64,000 nt of DNA, taken from NCBI GenBank assembly GCA_025210295.1, contig JAOASC010000028.1, positions 246,680 through 310,679 of the forward strand, given 5' to 3'. Source of the DNA: Flavobacteriales bacterium (GTDB taxonomy: Bacteria > Bacteroidota > Bacteroidia > Flavobacteriales_D > Parvicellaceae). Positions 33,211-42,249 of this stretch are shown piece by piece. The stretch's first letter is position 1. The number at the start of each line of letters is the position of its first letter. The notes under the pieces were generated by a model that saw nothing but the letters and a program-made list of their open reading frames with translations, was not told the DNA's origin and made no database searches. Made by a program: the position numbers and the translations under genes.

Positions 33211-34142
33211 ATGGCCTTTATATTTAAAATTTGGTTAATTTCAACTGCTATTTGTTCAGATAGTTTTTCAGCGGATAGGTAATGTAAATGACTACCATCA
33301 TAGCTAATATAATCAGAGCGGTTAAGTTCCAACCAATGAATGTTATACTTTTGACACAATGTTTTAATGTGTTTTTCATCATAGCCACTCAAAGAGTCTT
33401 CAAGCTGGTGGATTCCTTGAGAAGTAGGTGGTCTGAAAGCGATGATATTGATTCCAGTTTGTTGTAATGAATCTAATTCTTGAAAAAGATTATCCGTAAT
33501 TGCGTTGCTAACAGTATATTTAGTAAATGTTTTAGTATAACTCGGAATGGCATGAGTAGAATCAGCTTTTAGTTTGTATGATTTAACCCATCCAGATTTT
33601 TTGTAGGTTTCTTGATAGTTTTGAACATCTTTTAATTTTTCTTTAGAACTCACCAATTCTAATGGACTATAGGTAGCAGTATAAGAGAAAAGTTGGTCAA
33701 AATAGAGATATTTGTAGCGTTCTAAGGCAGAAATGTTTTTATAACTGTTGTAACTTTTATTTTTAGCAAATTCTTCTGTAAGGGATACAGGGGTTATACC
33801 AAGTATTAAAAATTTTGGAGCATCTGCTTCAGACTTTAGTCTTGATGTAATAAACTGAATGTACTCTTGACTAAAACCGCCACTTGAATAGCCTAAGTTA
33901 ACTCCTGTTAGGTCTTGATTAGTGTTTTCCGTAATTTTAGCAATAGAAACACCTCGGTAGATTCTAGAGTCTCCTGCTACAACAATATTGTGGGAAACAC
34001 TAGCGTGTGTTTTATTAATCCAAAAAGCTTTGATTAATTCTTTATTATTAAAAGGTTGAGGTAGGATCATTTTTAGACCTACATACATCAATAAACTTAA
34101 GCTTAAAGCAATAAAAATTTTATTTTTTAGAAAATTAATCAA
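33207..34142 (-). CDS. SGNH-like hydrolase/acyltransferase partner of MBOAT, membrane anchored
   Basis: One N-terminal membrane helix (IFIALSLSLLMYVGLKMIL) anchors a periplasmic domain. VVAGDSRIYRG near residue 55 supplies the catalytic Ser (GDS block), and YDGSHLHYLSAEKL near 282 the Asp and His of block V. The 311-residue size resembles DltD/AlgX/PatB-type partners that finish acyl transfer for an MBOAT protein. Overall similarity to any one family is weak to my eye, so it is named by fold. It overlaps both neighbours by 4 bp: MBOAT before it, DacB after it. Confidence 0.7.
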   Translation of the reverse strand: MINFLKNKIFIALSLSLLMYVGLKMILPQPFNNKELIKAFWINKTHASVSHNIVVAGDSRIYRGVSIAKITENTNQDLTGVNLGYSSGGFSQEYIQFITSRLKSEADAPKFLILGITPVSLTEEFAKNKSYNSYKNISALERYKYLYFDQLFSYTATYSPLELVSSKEKLKDVQNYQETYKKSGWVKSYKLKADSTHAIPSYTKTFTKYTVSNAITDNLFQELDSLQQTGINIIAFRPPTSQGIHQLEDSLSGYDEKHIKTLCQKYNIHWLELNRSDYISYDGSHLHYLSAEKLSEQIAVEINQILNIKAI

Positions 34143-35551
34143 AATTGGAAATATATAAATTGTTGGCCAGCACCTCTAAATAAGAGTATGGCTAAAATAG
34201 CTAAAGTTACTGAAATAACATCGAGATTATTTTGATAGTATAGTTTTTTTATGGTGTAATTAGATTGTTTTAGTTTGATGAAAAACTCAATAATTATAGC
34301 TAGAAATAAAAAAATAAGGTTATCAAAATAGGCATTAAAAAATCTAAGATCAAATGAGTCAAAACGAAAGAGTTTCATAATAATACTATTCGCTTGAGAA
34401 ATATTATCAGACCTAAAATATACCCAGGCTATGGTAACTTGTATAAAGGTAAGAAATAGTAAAATTGTAGGGTTAGTAATCCATTTTTTATTCCATTTGG
34501 TTAGGCGCTCTAGTGTTAAAAAAAGAATATGAATCAGGGCCCATACAATAAAGGTATAGTTTGCTCCATGCCATATCCCAGATAATAACATTGTTGTAGT
34601 AAGTGCTATCAACGCATTTTTCATTCCATTACGAGATCCACCCATAGGAATATAGACATAGTCACGAAACCATGTTGATAATGAAATATGCCATTTCGAC
34701 CAAAATTCTTTAAGGCTTTTAGCCAGATAAGGATGATTAAAGTTGGCTTTAAAATGATACCCCATTAATTTGGCTAAACCTCTAGCTATTAAACTATAAC
34801 CACTAAAGTCTGAATAAATTTGAAAAGCAAAGGCTATACTTACTGTCCACCAATAAATGGCATTATCATAGCTGCTTTTTCCCTCATAAGCTGAGTCAAT
34901 AAAAAAGGATAAGTTATCTGCAATGACCATTTTTTGAAATAAACCAAAGCAGATGAGTTTCATGGCATTCCACTTTTCAATTTCAGTAGGAATTCGATAT
35001 GATTTTAGTTGATAAAGGAAATCTTTTGCTCTAACAATTGGTCCGGCTACAAGTTGAGGGAACATTGATAAGTAACTGAAAAAATGGAGTAGGTTTTTGG
35101 TCGGTTTTAGTCGGCCTCTATAAATGTCTACAGTATAGCTTAAGGATTGAAAAGTATAGAAGCTAATTCCAACCGGAGTAATTAACGCAAAGTCAGGGAT
35201 TTTAGCAATTAGATCAATGTCAAAATTAAAAATAGATATAAAATCCTCTATTACCTGAGCAAAAAAGTGTGAGTATTTAAAAACAGAAAGGGATAATAAA
35301 TTTCCAAAAACAGATAAAAAGAGAAAAGTTTTTTTTGATTGAGGCTTTTGAGTAATAAAGTATCCTAAAACAAAATCAATTAATCCACTACCTATGATCA
35401 AAAATAAAAACCTCCAATCCCACCAGCCATAAAATAAAAAACTAGCAGCTGTAATAAAAAACCACCTACTATGATCCTTTTTTCTAAATACAGGCCATAA
35501 CAAAAAAAAGAGTATAGCAAATAATAGAAATTCTATTGAGTTGAATACCAT
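34139..35551 (-). CDS. MBOAT family O-acyltransferase (AlgI/PatA-like)
   Basis: This is a multi-pass membrane protein of 470 residues with about 10-12 helices. The MBOAT hallmarks are FWSKWHISLSTWFRDYVYIP near residue 288 and the invariant His in SGIWHGANYTFIVWALIH near 331. Such proteins carry acyl groups, usually acetyl, across the inner membrane for O-acetylation of alginate, teichoic acid or peptidoglycan. The target here is set by context: the next two genes encode an SGNH protein and the peptidoglycan enzyme DacB, each in 4-bp overlap. It follows the nucleoside phosphorylase gene by 7 bp. Confidence 0.92.
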   Translation of the reverse strand: MVFNSIEFLLFAILFFLLWPVFRKKDHSRWFFITAASFLFYGWWDWRFLFLIIGSGLIDFVLGYFITQKPQSKKTFLFLSVFGNLLSLSVFKYSHFFAQVIEDFISIFNFDIDLIAKIPDFALITPVGISFYTFQSLSYTVDIYRGRLKPTKNLLHFFSYLSMFPQLVAGPIVRAKDFLYQLKSYRIPTEIEKWNAMKLICFGLFQKMVIADNLSFFIDSAYEGKSSYDNAIYWWTVSIAFAFQIYSDFSGYSLIARGLAKLMGYHFKANFNHPYLAKSLKEFWSKWHISLSTWFRDYVYIPMGGSRNGMKNALIALTTTMLLSGIWHGANYTFIVWALIHILFLTLERLTKWNKKWITNPTILLFLTFIQVTIAWVYFRSDNISQANSIIMKLFRFDSFDLRFFNAYFDNLIFLFLAIIIEFFIKLKQSNYTIKKLYYQNNLDVISVTLAILAILLFRGAGQQFIYFQF

Positions 35552-35558
35552 TGGGCCT

Positions 35559-36452
35559 TTAACTTAATCGATCCAATAAAACCTGAATTAATCGGTCTAC
35601 AGTTTGTTTATAGTCTTCACTAAATGTTTTCGTAAACCTATTAGCAATAATAGCACATACAGTTGCTGTGTTGTGACCTAACATTCCGCCAAGAGCATAT
35701 AAAGCCGACGTTTCCATCTCGAAATTTGTAATTCGATGCCCTTCAAAACTAAATTGGTTTAAACGCTCATTTAAGTCAGGAACGTTAGGAGTTAAACGTA
35801 AGCTTCTCCCTTGAGGTCCATAAAAACCATTGGCTGTGGCTGTTATTCCTTTAATCATCCCTTCTTCTATGCGTTCAACAAGTTCGCTATTAGCTTTAGC
35901 AAAGTAGGGTTGATTTAATTCATCTTTCCATTGTACTTGTTCAATAAAAGCTTGTTGTAAAGCAATTTCATCTTTTTCAAAGTTAGTAGCATAGAATTGA
36001 GCTAATCCGTCAAATCCAAGTCCGTATGAAGAGATTACAAATGAATCTACAGGGATATCTGCTTGTAATGCACCACTCGTTCCTAAACGGATTATATTTA
36101 GTTTACGTGGGTTTTCTTTTATGATTCTTGTTTCCAAATCAATGTTAACAATTGCATCTAGTTCATTAATTACAATATCAATATTATCGCATCCAATTCC
36201 TGTTGATAAAGCTGTAATCCTTTTACCTTTGTACCATCCAGTGTGAGTAACAAACTCTCTTTTTTCTTTGATAACATCAATTTTGTCAAAAAAGCTTGAA
36301 ATTCTCTTAACTCTATGTTGATCTCCAACCACAATAATATCATCTGCGATATCCTCAGGTCTTAAATTTAAGTGGTAAATACTACCATCGGGATTTAAAA
36401 TTAACTCTGATGGAAGTAAAGGGGTCTGATGTTGAATAGATGAATTTATCAT
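35559..36452 (-). CDS. Nucleoside phosphorylase (uridine phosphorylase-like, PNP_UDP family)
   Basis: It cleaves a nucleoside with phosphate to a free base and ribose 1-phosphate. VVGDQHRVKRI near residue 41, IRLGTSGALQADIP near 121, and the substrate loop NFEMETSALYALGGMLGH near 242 are family motifs. The 297-residue length is longer than E. coli Udp (253) but normal for Bacteroidota members. The exact base preference (uracil versus purine) is not settled by sight. It precedes MBOAT by 7 bp and follows the aminotransferase after 68 bp. The link with envelope genes is probably only transcriptional. Confidence 0.87.
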   Translation of the reverse strand: MINSSIQHQTPLLPSELILNPDGSIYHLNLRPEDIADDIIVVGDQHRVKRISSFFDKIDVIKEKREFVTHTGWYKGKRITALSTGIGCDNIDIVINELDAIVNIDLETRIIKENPRKLNIIRLGTSGALQADIPVDSFVISSYGLGFDGLAQFYATNFEKDEIALQQAFIEQVQWKDELNQPYFAKANSELVERIEEGMIKGITATANGFYGPQGRSLRLTPNVPDLNERLNQFSFEGHRITNFEMETSALYALGGMLGHNTATVCAIIANRFTKTFSEDYKQTVDRLIQVLLDRLS

Positions 36453-36520
36453 GATGGAAAGATACGTTTTTTGAATAGAATAAAAATTTATTTGATCATG
36501 TTCTTCAAAATGAATATCAA

Positions 36521-37762
36521 TTAGATCGCAAGAACTTCTTCCACAGCATTGATTACTGTTGTTGCTACAATATCCAATTGTTCGTCGGTTAAATTATACC
36601 AAACAGGAAGAGAGATTTCTCCTTTATAGTTATTGTAAGCATTTGGGTAATTTTCTATTTTATAATTAAGGTTTTTATAAAAAGAAAGCATAGGTAAAGG
36701 AAGGTAATGTACATTTACAGCCACTTCTTTCTCACTTATTTTTTGAATGATTTCATTTCTTTGTGTTTCACTACAATCAATTATTCTTAATAAATATAAA
36801 TGGTATGAACTTATTTTATCATCAGTCTCATAAACAGGAATATTAGCCCATTGATAGTGCTTAAAACGGTTGGAATAATAATCAAAAATGTATTTCCTTT
36901 TGGCTAACGTCTCTTCATATCGTCCTAATTCAACAAGACCAATAGCAGCCTGTAAATCGGTCATGTTACATTTAAACCCTGCTTCTACAATATCATAGCG
37001 CCAAGCTCCAACTTGCATTTTACTGAAAGCATCCTTAGTTTGACCATGTAATGAACTGGTTTTAAACTTTTTTTGTAAGTCACTATGGTTAAATTTATCA
37101 GCAACATTAAAAACAACAGCTCCACCCTCGGCAGTTGTTAGGTTTTTAACGGCATGAAAAGAAAAAGAGGAAAGGTCAGCTAACATTCCAGCTTTTTTAT
37201 TTTTATAACTTGCTCCTATAGAGTGCGCTGAATCAGAAACGATTGTAATTCTTCCCATCTGTTGTTGAGTAGGAGAAGATGGTGTAAATAATTGGTTGAT
37301 TTCTTTACTTTTTACAACTGCAAAAAGTGCATCATAATCAACTGGTAAACCACCAATATCAACCGGAATAATAGCTTTGGTTCTAGGAGTAATGGCTTTC
37401 TTTACAGCTTCAACGTTAATATTGAAATCAGAAGTGTTAACATCAACCATAACTGGAGTAGCTCCGGTATGTTTAACGACATTTGCTGTAGCACAATAAG
37501 TGTATGCAGGAACAATTACTTCATCTCCTTCTTTTATTCCTAACCAGTGTAAGATAAGTTGTAAGCCAGCAGTAGCCGAATTTAAAGCAACCACAGCATC
37601 TCCTCCAACATATTGAGCTATTTCTTCTTCAAACTTTTTGGTTTTGGGTCCTGTTGTTATCCATCCGCTCTTTAAAGCTTCAGTAACGCTTGCTATTGTT
37701 TTATCGTCTATTCTTGGTGGTGAAAATGGAATCATAATTTGATAATAAGGCGAATTGATCAA
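36521..37762 (-). CDS. DegT/DnrJ/EryC1/StrS family sugar aminotransferase
   Basis: This PLP enzyme converts a 4-keto or 3-keto nucleotide sugar to the amino sugar, for surface glycans. SGWITTGPKTKKFEEEIA near residue 32, VALNSATAGLQLIL near 58, and VPAYTYCATANVV near 84 are typical. The PLP-binding lysine is in FSFHAVKNLTTAEGG near residue 204. Its 413 residues match family length. The first ATG (37762) is 4 bp after the HU-SPOR gene. The ninth codon on gives a second ATG at 37735, and homologues usually begin there (MIPFSPPRID), so either start is possible. No partner sugar genes adjoin. Confidence 0.88.
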   Translation of the reverse strand: MINSPYYQIMIPFSPPRIDDKTIASVTEALKSGWITTGPKTKKFEEEIAQYVGGDAVVALNSATAGLQLILHWLGIKEGDEVIVPAYTYCATANVVKHTGATPVMVDVNTSDFNINVEAVKKAITPRTKAIIPVDIGGLPVDYDALFAVVKSKEINQLFTPSSPTQQQMGRITIVSDSAHSIGASYKNKKAGMLADLSSFSFHAVKNLTTAEGGAVVFNVADKFNHSDLQKKFKTSSLHGQTKDAFSKMQVGAWRYDIVEAGFKCNMTDLQAAIGLVELGRYEETLAKRKYIFDYYSNRFKHYQWANIPVYETDDKISSYHLYLLRIIDCSETQRNEIIQKISEKEVAVNVHYLPLPMLSFYKNLNYKIENYPNAYNNYKGEISLPVWYNLTDEQLDIVATTVINAVEEVLAI

Positions 37763-37766
37763 AAGC

Positions 37767-38849
37767 TTATTTCTTTAAAATCCAAGAGCTGATATCAAAG
37801 TTGGATTTTAACACTTCCTTTTGCTTTTTGGCCGTTTTTCTTTTACTAAATTGACCTATGGAAACTCTAAATAATCCTTTGTTCTGATCTAATATTTGTG
37901 CTTGATACCCCAGCTCTTTCATCTGGTTAACGAGGTTTCTTGCATTTTCTTCTTTTCCAAAACAACCGCCAATAAGGTGGTAACTAACAACCAATTTTAC
38001 ATTTTTTGTTTCTTCTACTTTGGGAGGTTCCACATAAGTCGTTTCTCTTTTAGCAGCTGGAACTTCAGGTCTATTATCTACCCATAAATAGGTTGAATCA
38101 TCAAGATTAACTTTTTGTATAGTTGGGGTATAAAAGTTTTTTGTTTCCGTAGTGTTTGACTCAACTGCTTGTATCTCTTGAACTTTATATTTTTTGTTCT
38201 TTTGAAAAGTAAAAGGATTTAAATCAGAATAATGAAATTGATTATGGTCTTTTAATAAATCAGTTTTCATTGGAATCCAAGCACTATAGAATAAAATAGG
38301 AAGTAAAATGGTAGCAGCCCACCAATAATTCCCTTTACGTGGTGCTTTAGAAATCGGAACAATAGGAGTCGCTTCAGCTTCCTTATTTTCTGTCGTCTCA
38401 GGGGTTAACTCAACAACCTTAATTGTTTCTTTCTGAATCGTTGTTGGCTTGATTGCCGGTAAACCAAAATGATGAGTTGAAAAATTATGCCCATCAGCTA
38501 CAAACTTGATACTTTGATCATGGTCAATGTACAAAACCCCCAATTTAGGAATTTCAACTCGTTGAGCTGTAGCTAATTTCTTTTTTAGCGTTTCAATGTA
38601 GTTTTTAATAGACTCACTCGCATTAGCATAATTGATCGCTCTATGATTGGCGACGTCATGGGTTAATAGCCCATCATCATTTGTTAAGTGCTTGTTAAAC
38701 CTGATTTGTTTAGAAGGAGGGAGAAAAGTATTGCTACTTTCTTCAAATTGAGCTCCAGTATATTGCCCAACAAAACCTCCAAAATTTGGAAGTGTTACAC
38801 AATCATGTTTGTGTAGTAATTCAAATATATGTTCTTCAATTGCTTTCAA
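37767..38849 (-). CDS. HU-like (CCDC81 type) and SPOR domain membrane protein
   Basis: The N-terminal 130 residues match the paired prokaryotic HU-like domains of CCDC81-type proteins (HDCVTLPNFGGFVGQYTG near 16, FNKHLTNDDGLLTHDVA near 51, VEIPKLGVLYID near 97). A single membrane helix follows (about residues 172-190, WWAATILLPILFYSAWI), then a linker. A SPOR domain of about 75 residues closes it (YHLIGGCFGKEENARNLV, FRVSIGQFSKRKTA). SPOR domains bind peptidoglycan stripped of stem peptides at division sites. The HU-like part is cytoplasmic and may bind DNA or a partner. The protein thus bridges cytoplasm and septal wall; the role is inferred. Confidence 0.87.
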   Translation of the reverse strand: MKAIEEHIFELLHKHDCVTLPNFGGFVGQYTGAQFEESSNTFLPPSKQIRFNKHLTNDDGLLTHDVANHRAINYANASESIKNYIETLKKKLATAQRVEIPKLGVLYIDHDQSIKFVADGHNFSTHHFGLPAIKPTTIQKETIKVVELTPETTENKEAEATPIVPISKAPRKGNYWWAATILLPILFYSAWIPMKTDLLKDHNQFHYSDLNPFTFQKNKKYKVQEIQAVESNTTETKNFYTPTIQKVNLDDSTYLWVDNRPEVPAAKRETTYVEPPKVEETKNVKLVVSYHLIGGCFGKEENARNLVNQMKELGYQAQILDQNKGLFRVSIGQFSKRKTAKKQKEVLKSNFDISSWILKK

Positions 38850-38964
38850 ATCAATTTTTAATATGGCGGAGTAGCAATACGCATGAATAAAAATAAGGTT
38901 ACACCTTTTCTAAAAAAAATGATACTTACAAAAATATAAAATCTTATGGTTTATTCATATTCTA

Positions 38965-38998
38965 TTGGGGATAAAAAAAAGGAAAGGAATTAATTTTG
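38965..38998 (+). promoter_or_regulatory. Promoter of the family 4-type glycosyltransferase gene
   Basis: TTG at 38965-38967, 23 bp, then TAATTTTG at 38991-38998 matches the Bacteroidota consensus. Transcription would begin near 39004. That rules out the TTG codon at 38996 as a start and supports the ATG at 39029. Confidence 0.5.
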
Positions 38999-39028
38999 TC
39001 GTTTAGCTTAGTTATTTTTAGTGAAAGT

Positions 39029-40069
39029 ATGGCTAAAATATTTTTAGATTTAGAAAAACTGAAGAGGCCCAATAGTGGCTTGGGACAATTCTGTATGCAT
39101 CTCAGTAGGAGTTTACTAGCTCAGACAGAACATGGTTTTATAGGAGTTTATTTGCCAAAAGCGTTGTACCCTGAATATCAGCAAGTAGAAAAAATTGAGT
39201 GGAAATCTATTCATAAGCTAACAAAAGTTGCAGTAAAGACTACTATATGGCATTCTTTCCATCAAGAAGCCGTTTATTTTCCTAAAGATAAAAACATAAA
39301 AAGGGTGCTAACCATCCACGATTTAAACTTTTTAGATCAATACCAAGGAAGAAAGAGGGAGAAGATGCTGCAGCGACTTCAAAAACATGTTCAACAATCA
39401 GATGCTGTGGCATATATCTCTAATTATACCAAGGAAGTAGCTGAGAAATATTTAAAAATTCCTAAGAATTGTATTACCGAAGTCATTTATAATGGTGTAG
39501 CTATCGCTCTTGAACAAACGGCTGTTCGACCAGCTTGGATAAAAGATGATTCCCCATTTTTATTTACCATAGGAATTGTAGGAGAAAAGAAAAATTTTCA
39601 TGTTTTGGTTGAGATGATGCAACACCTTCCAGAGCTGAAGTTATATATCTGTGGAAAGAAAACAACAGCTTATGCCGATAAAATCTCGAAATTAATTCAT
39701 GAATTTGGTCTGGGAGAACGCATTTTTTTATGTGGAGAAATTGATGAGTCAGAAAAAATATGGTTGTATAAAAATTGTGCAGCATTTGTTTTTCCCTCAA
39801 AAAATGAGGGGTTTGGTTTACCTGTCGTTGAAGCGATGAATTTTGGAAAGCCTTTAGTATTAGCGCCTTTAACTTCACTACCCGAAATAGGAGGAGAAGT
39901 AGCTAGTTATTTTGAATCATTTGATGCCAACAAGATGGCTGAAATTGTAAAAATGACAATTAATAATCATGACTTAATAAAGAGAAGAACTTTAATGGAG
40001 AGCGCTAAACGTTTTGATTGGAATATTGCGGCAAAGGAATACATTAAAATCTATAAAAAACTATTGTAG
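39029..40069 (+). CDS. Glycosyltransferase family 1/4 (GT-B fold)
   Basis: The C-terminal Rossmann half shows GIVGEKKNFHVLVEMMQ near residue 180, LYICGKKTT near 206, and FPSKNEGFGLPVVEAM near 252, which is the donor-binding E-x7-E region of GT4 enzymes. LTIHDLNFLD near 92 is typical of the N-terminal half. The ATG at 39029 gives 346 residues; the frame is open 11 codons further back to a TTG, but that lies in the promoter -7 box. No membrane segment is seen, so it works at the cytoplasmic face. The sugar and acceptor are unknown. It stands alone between divergent and downstream units. Confidence 0.87.
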   Translation: MAKIFLDLEKLKRPNSGLGQFCMHLSRSLLAQTEHGFIGVYLPKALYPEYQQVEKIEWKSIHKLTKVAVKTTIWHSFHQEAVYFPKDKNIKRVLTIHDLNFLDQYQGRKREKMLQRLQKHVQQSDAVAYISNYTKEVAEKYLKIPKNCITEVIYNGVAIALEQTAVRPAWIKDDSPFLFTIGIVGEKKNFHVLVEMMQHLPELKLYICGKKTTAYADKISKLIHEFGLGERIFLCGEIDESEKIWLYKNCAAFVFPSKNEGFGLPVVEAMNFGKPLVLAPLTSLPEIGGEVASYFESFDANKMAEIVKMTINNHDLIKRRTLMESAKRFDWNIAAKEYIKIYKKLL

Positions 40070-40089
40070 AACACCTCTTAAAGTTTCAC

Positions 40090-40120
40090 TTGTAGAAAAG
40101 TACAATATTATATACTTTTG
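40090..40120 (+). promoter_or_regulatory. Promoter of yebC
   Basis: TTG at 40090-40092, 20 bp, then TACTTTTG at 40113-40120 fits the consensus closely. Transcription should begin near 40126, about 15 bases before the ATG at 40141. Confidence 0.6.
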
Positions 40121-40140
40121 AGGTATTAAACGAATAAAAT

Positions 40141-40848
40141 ATGGGAAGAGCATTTGAATTTAGAAAAGGTCGTAAAATGAAGCGTTGGGCTCAAATGGCC
40201 AAAACATTTACTAAGATAGGTAAGGAAATCACAATGGCAGTCAAAGAAGGCGGAGCTAGTCCAGACAATAACCTTCGTTTAAGAATGGCACTTCAGAATG
40301 CTAAAGCTGCCAGTGTTCCTAAAGAGAATATTGAAAGAGCAATAAAGAAAGCAACAGATAAAGATACTTCCGATTACAAAGAAGTGACTTTTGAAGGGTA
40401 TGGACCTTACGGAATTGCAATTTTTGTAGAATGTGCAACAGATAATAATACGAGAACTGTTGCTAACATAAGAATGTACTTTAATAGGAATGGAGGAAAT
40501 TTAGGAACCAGTGGATCTGTTGAGTTTTTATTTGAACGAAAATGTCATTTTAAAATAGATAAAGGAGAACATGATGTAGAGGAATTGGAGTTAGAAATGA
40601 TAGATTATGGTATTGAAGAGATCTTTGTTGAAGATGAGCACATCATGATTTATGGAGACTTTACTGAATTTGGTAATATTCAAAAAGGTTTAGATGCCAT
40701 GGGAATTGAAGTTGTTGAATCTGGCTATGAAAGAATACCAATGAACACGGTAGAGTTAAACGAAGAACAAACTGAAGAAATCGAAAAGTTGATTGAAAAA
40801 TTTGAAGAAGACGAAGATGTTCAGAATGTTTATCACTCAATGGCTTAA
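40141..40848 (+). CDS. yebC: YebC/PmpR family protein
   Basis: This is the three-domain YebC fold at 235 residues. GRAFEFRKGRKMKRWAQMAK at the N-terminus, SPDNNLRLRMALQNAKAASVPKEN near 38 and FEGYGPYGIAIFVECATDNN near 83 are signature segments. YebC proteins were first called transcriptional regulators. More recent work on the family assigns some members a translation role in relieving ribosome stalls on proline-rich or poly-acidic stretches. The N-terminus lacks the usual AGHSKW start found in proteobacteria, as in other Bacteroidota copies. It has its own promoter and terminator and is monocistronic. Confidence 0.93.
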   Translation: MGRAFEFRKGRKMKRWAQMAKTFTKIGKEITMAVKEGGASPDNNLRLRMALQNAKAASVPKENIERAIKKATDKDTSDYKEVTFEGYGPYGIAIFVECATDNNTRTVANIRMYFNRNGGNLGTSGSVEFLFERKCHFKIDKGEHDVEELELEMIDYGIEEIFVEDEHIMIYGDFTEFGNIQKGLDAMGIEVVESGYERIPMNTVELNEEQTEEIEKLIEKFEEDEDVQNVYHSMA

Positions 40849-40870
40849 TAAAACGAAAATGAGGTAAAAT

Positions 40871-40903
40871 AAAAGGGGAATGATAATTCATTCCCCTTTT
40901 TTT
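40871..40903 (+). terminator. Intrinsic terminator after yebC
   Basis: AAAAGGGGAATGA (40871-40883) pairs perfectly with TCATTCCCCTTTT (40888-40900) around TAAT, followed by T's to 40903. The 13-bp stem ends 35 bp before the stop of the convergent lipoprotein gene, and its A-rich left side lets it act in both directions. Confidence 0.88.
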
Positions 40904-40937
40904 GATTATTAACTTAACGTTTATAAATGATTATAAT

Positions 40938-42182
40938 TTATAAATTGTTAATTGCATTTTGAATATCGGCTATGGTGGTTGCATTCATTGTTATTGTTTC
41001 AGAATGGTTAGCACTCATTGTTATTGGAGTGAACGATGAATAATAAGTACCATTCAATTCAGATATTGCAACAATAGTTAATTGCATTCCAACTGGTATT
41101 CCACTATAATGTGTTTCAAATAAGTTGCTACCACTGTATTCCATTTCTGCTACAGAGTTAATTGATGAGAAATGTAAGTAAATTTCAGTGTTAGCTCCAG
41201 TAAAATCAGTAGGAGTAATAACATCTAAACCATAAGTGTTACCAGTTGGTAAGTATAAGAAATCACAGTTAATCCATCCTAAACTACCAAAGTCAAAATC
41301 ATATCCTTCGTCTGGTGTTTGCGTTTGGTTGTTACAGTCTAAGTAGAAAGATGTAGAAGTGTTTCCTGTTGCAAATGTCACCGAGATTGTATCAAAGACT
41401 CCATTATTGTTGGTAGAATCAACATCGTACCATAGCATGTTAGGATCTAGGTTAGGGTAGTTATTTTGCCAGTTTGGTGGAAATGGAGCATATAACGTAT
41501 CAAATTCTTGAGAAGTGTAATATACTGTATCACAATAAATAATACTATCATAAGATATTGTGTCATCATACCCAAGAGAATCTCCTAATAACCAGTTAAC
41601 ATCGCCAATTCCATTTTTAGTTTCAACTCCATAATAAAGCGTCATGTTAGGATGGTAGTTATCAGAAGGCATTTCAATATCTAATTCAACACCATTAGCT
41701 AACCCTAATTCTTGACCATTCGCGTAAGCTTTAACCATTAATTCTCCTCCTGACTCTAAAATACGTCCGTTACTCATGGTTGGTAATCCATACCATATCA
41801 TTGAAGATTGATCATGTACTTCTAAAACGTCAATAACTACATTGCCAGTTACAGGAGTACCACTCGCATTTACAAATGCATTTTTAGGAATAGTTATTTT
41901 AGTTCCTTTACTTGCTACCAGCTGAGAACGGACCTCAGAATTAACAGTAAAAGACTCTTTATCGTTATTTCTATTATTTAAAAAGATGGCTTTTATTGCA
42001 CTTGGCGTTGTAGGAGTTGTTGGTGTAACTACGTTAGCGTATTCACACGAACCATCATCTTTTTTAGCTTCAATACTATAGTTGGTGGCATTAGGATCAG
42101 TACATCCTTTCTTTTTACATGAAGTAAAGGTCATAGCACTACCTAATAATGCTATTCCTGTAATTTTAATTAAACTGTTCAT
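40938..42182 (-). CDS. Surface or periplasmic lipoprotein with CTDP-type motif and beta domain
   Basis: The N-terminus (KITGIALLGSAMTFTSCKKK) has a lipobox with Cys22, so the mature protein is a lipoprotein. Directly after comes GCTDPNATNYSIEAKKDDGS, the acidic CTDPxAxNY motif often seen in secreted Bacteroidota proteins. A conserved beta domain follows: GTKITIPKNAFVNASGTPVTG near residue 91 and NGRILESGGELMVKAYANG near 137. The rest is Asp/Asn/Tyr-rich without a recognised domain. The KKK after the lipid Cys is not an Asp retention signal, so outer-membrane placement is likely. The function is unknown. Confidence 0.8.
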   Translation of the reverse strand: MNSLIKITGIALLGSAMTFTSCKKKGCTDPNATNYSIEAKKDDGSCEYANVVTPTTPTTPSAIKAIFLNNRNNDKESFTVNSEVRSQLVASKGTKITIPKNAFVNASGTPVTGNVVIDVLEVHDQSSMIWYGLPTMSNGRILESGGELMVKAYANGQELGLANGVELDIEMPSDNYHPNMTLYYGVETKNGIGDVNWLLGDSLGYDDTISYDSIIYCDTVYYTSQEFDTLYAPFPPNWQNNYPNLDPNMLWYDVDSTNNNGVFDTISVTFATGNTSTSFYLDCNNQTQTPDEGYDFDFGSLGWINCDFLYLPTGNTYGLDVITPTDFTGANTEIYLHFSSINSVAEMEYSGSNLFETHYSGIPVGMQLTIVAISELNGTYYSSFTPITMSANHSETITMNATTIADIQNAINNL

Positions 42183-42199
42183 ATACTTATTTTTTTCGT

Positions 42200-42207
42200 T
42201 AATTTTG
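42200..42207 (+). promoter_or_regulatory. -7 promoter box before the SDR gene
   Basis: TAATTTTG fits TAnnTTTG, giving a leader of about 37 bases before the ATG at 42250. No -33 TTG is present. A G-run (GGGGGG) just before the ATG may serve ribosome binding. Confidence 0.3.
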
Positions 42208-42249
42208 GTTTCAATTAATTATACGGTCATTTATTAGTAATAGGGGGGG

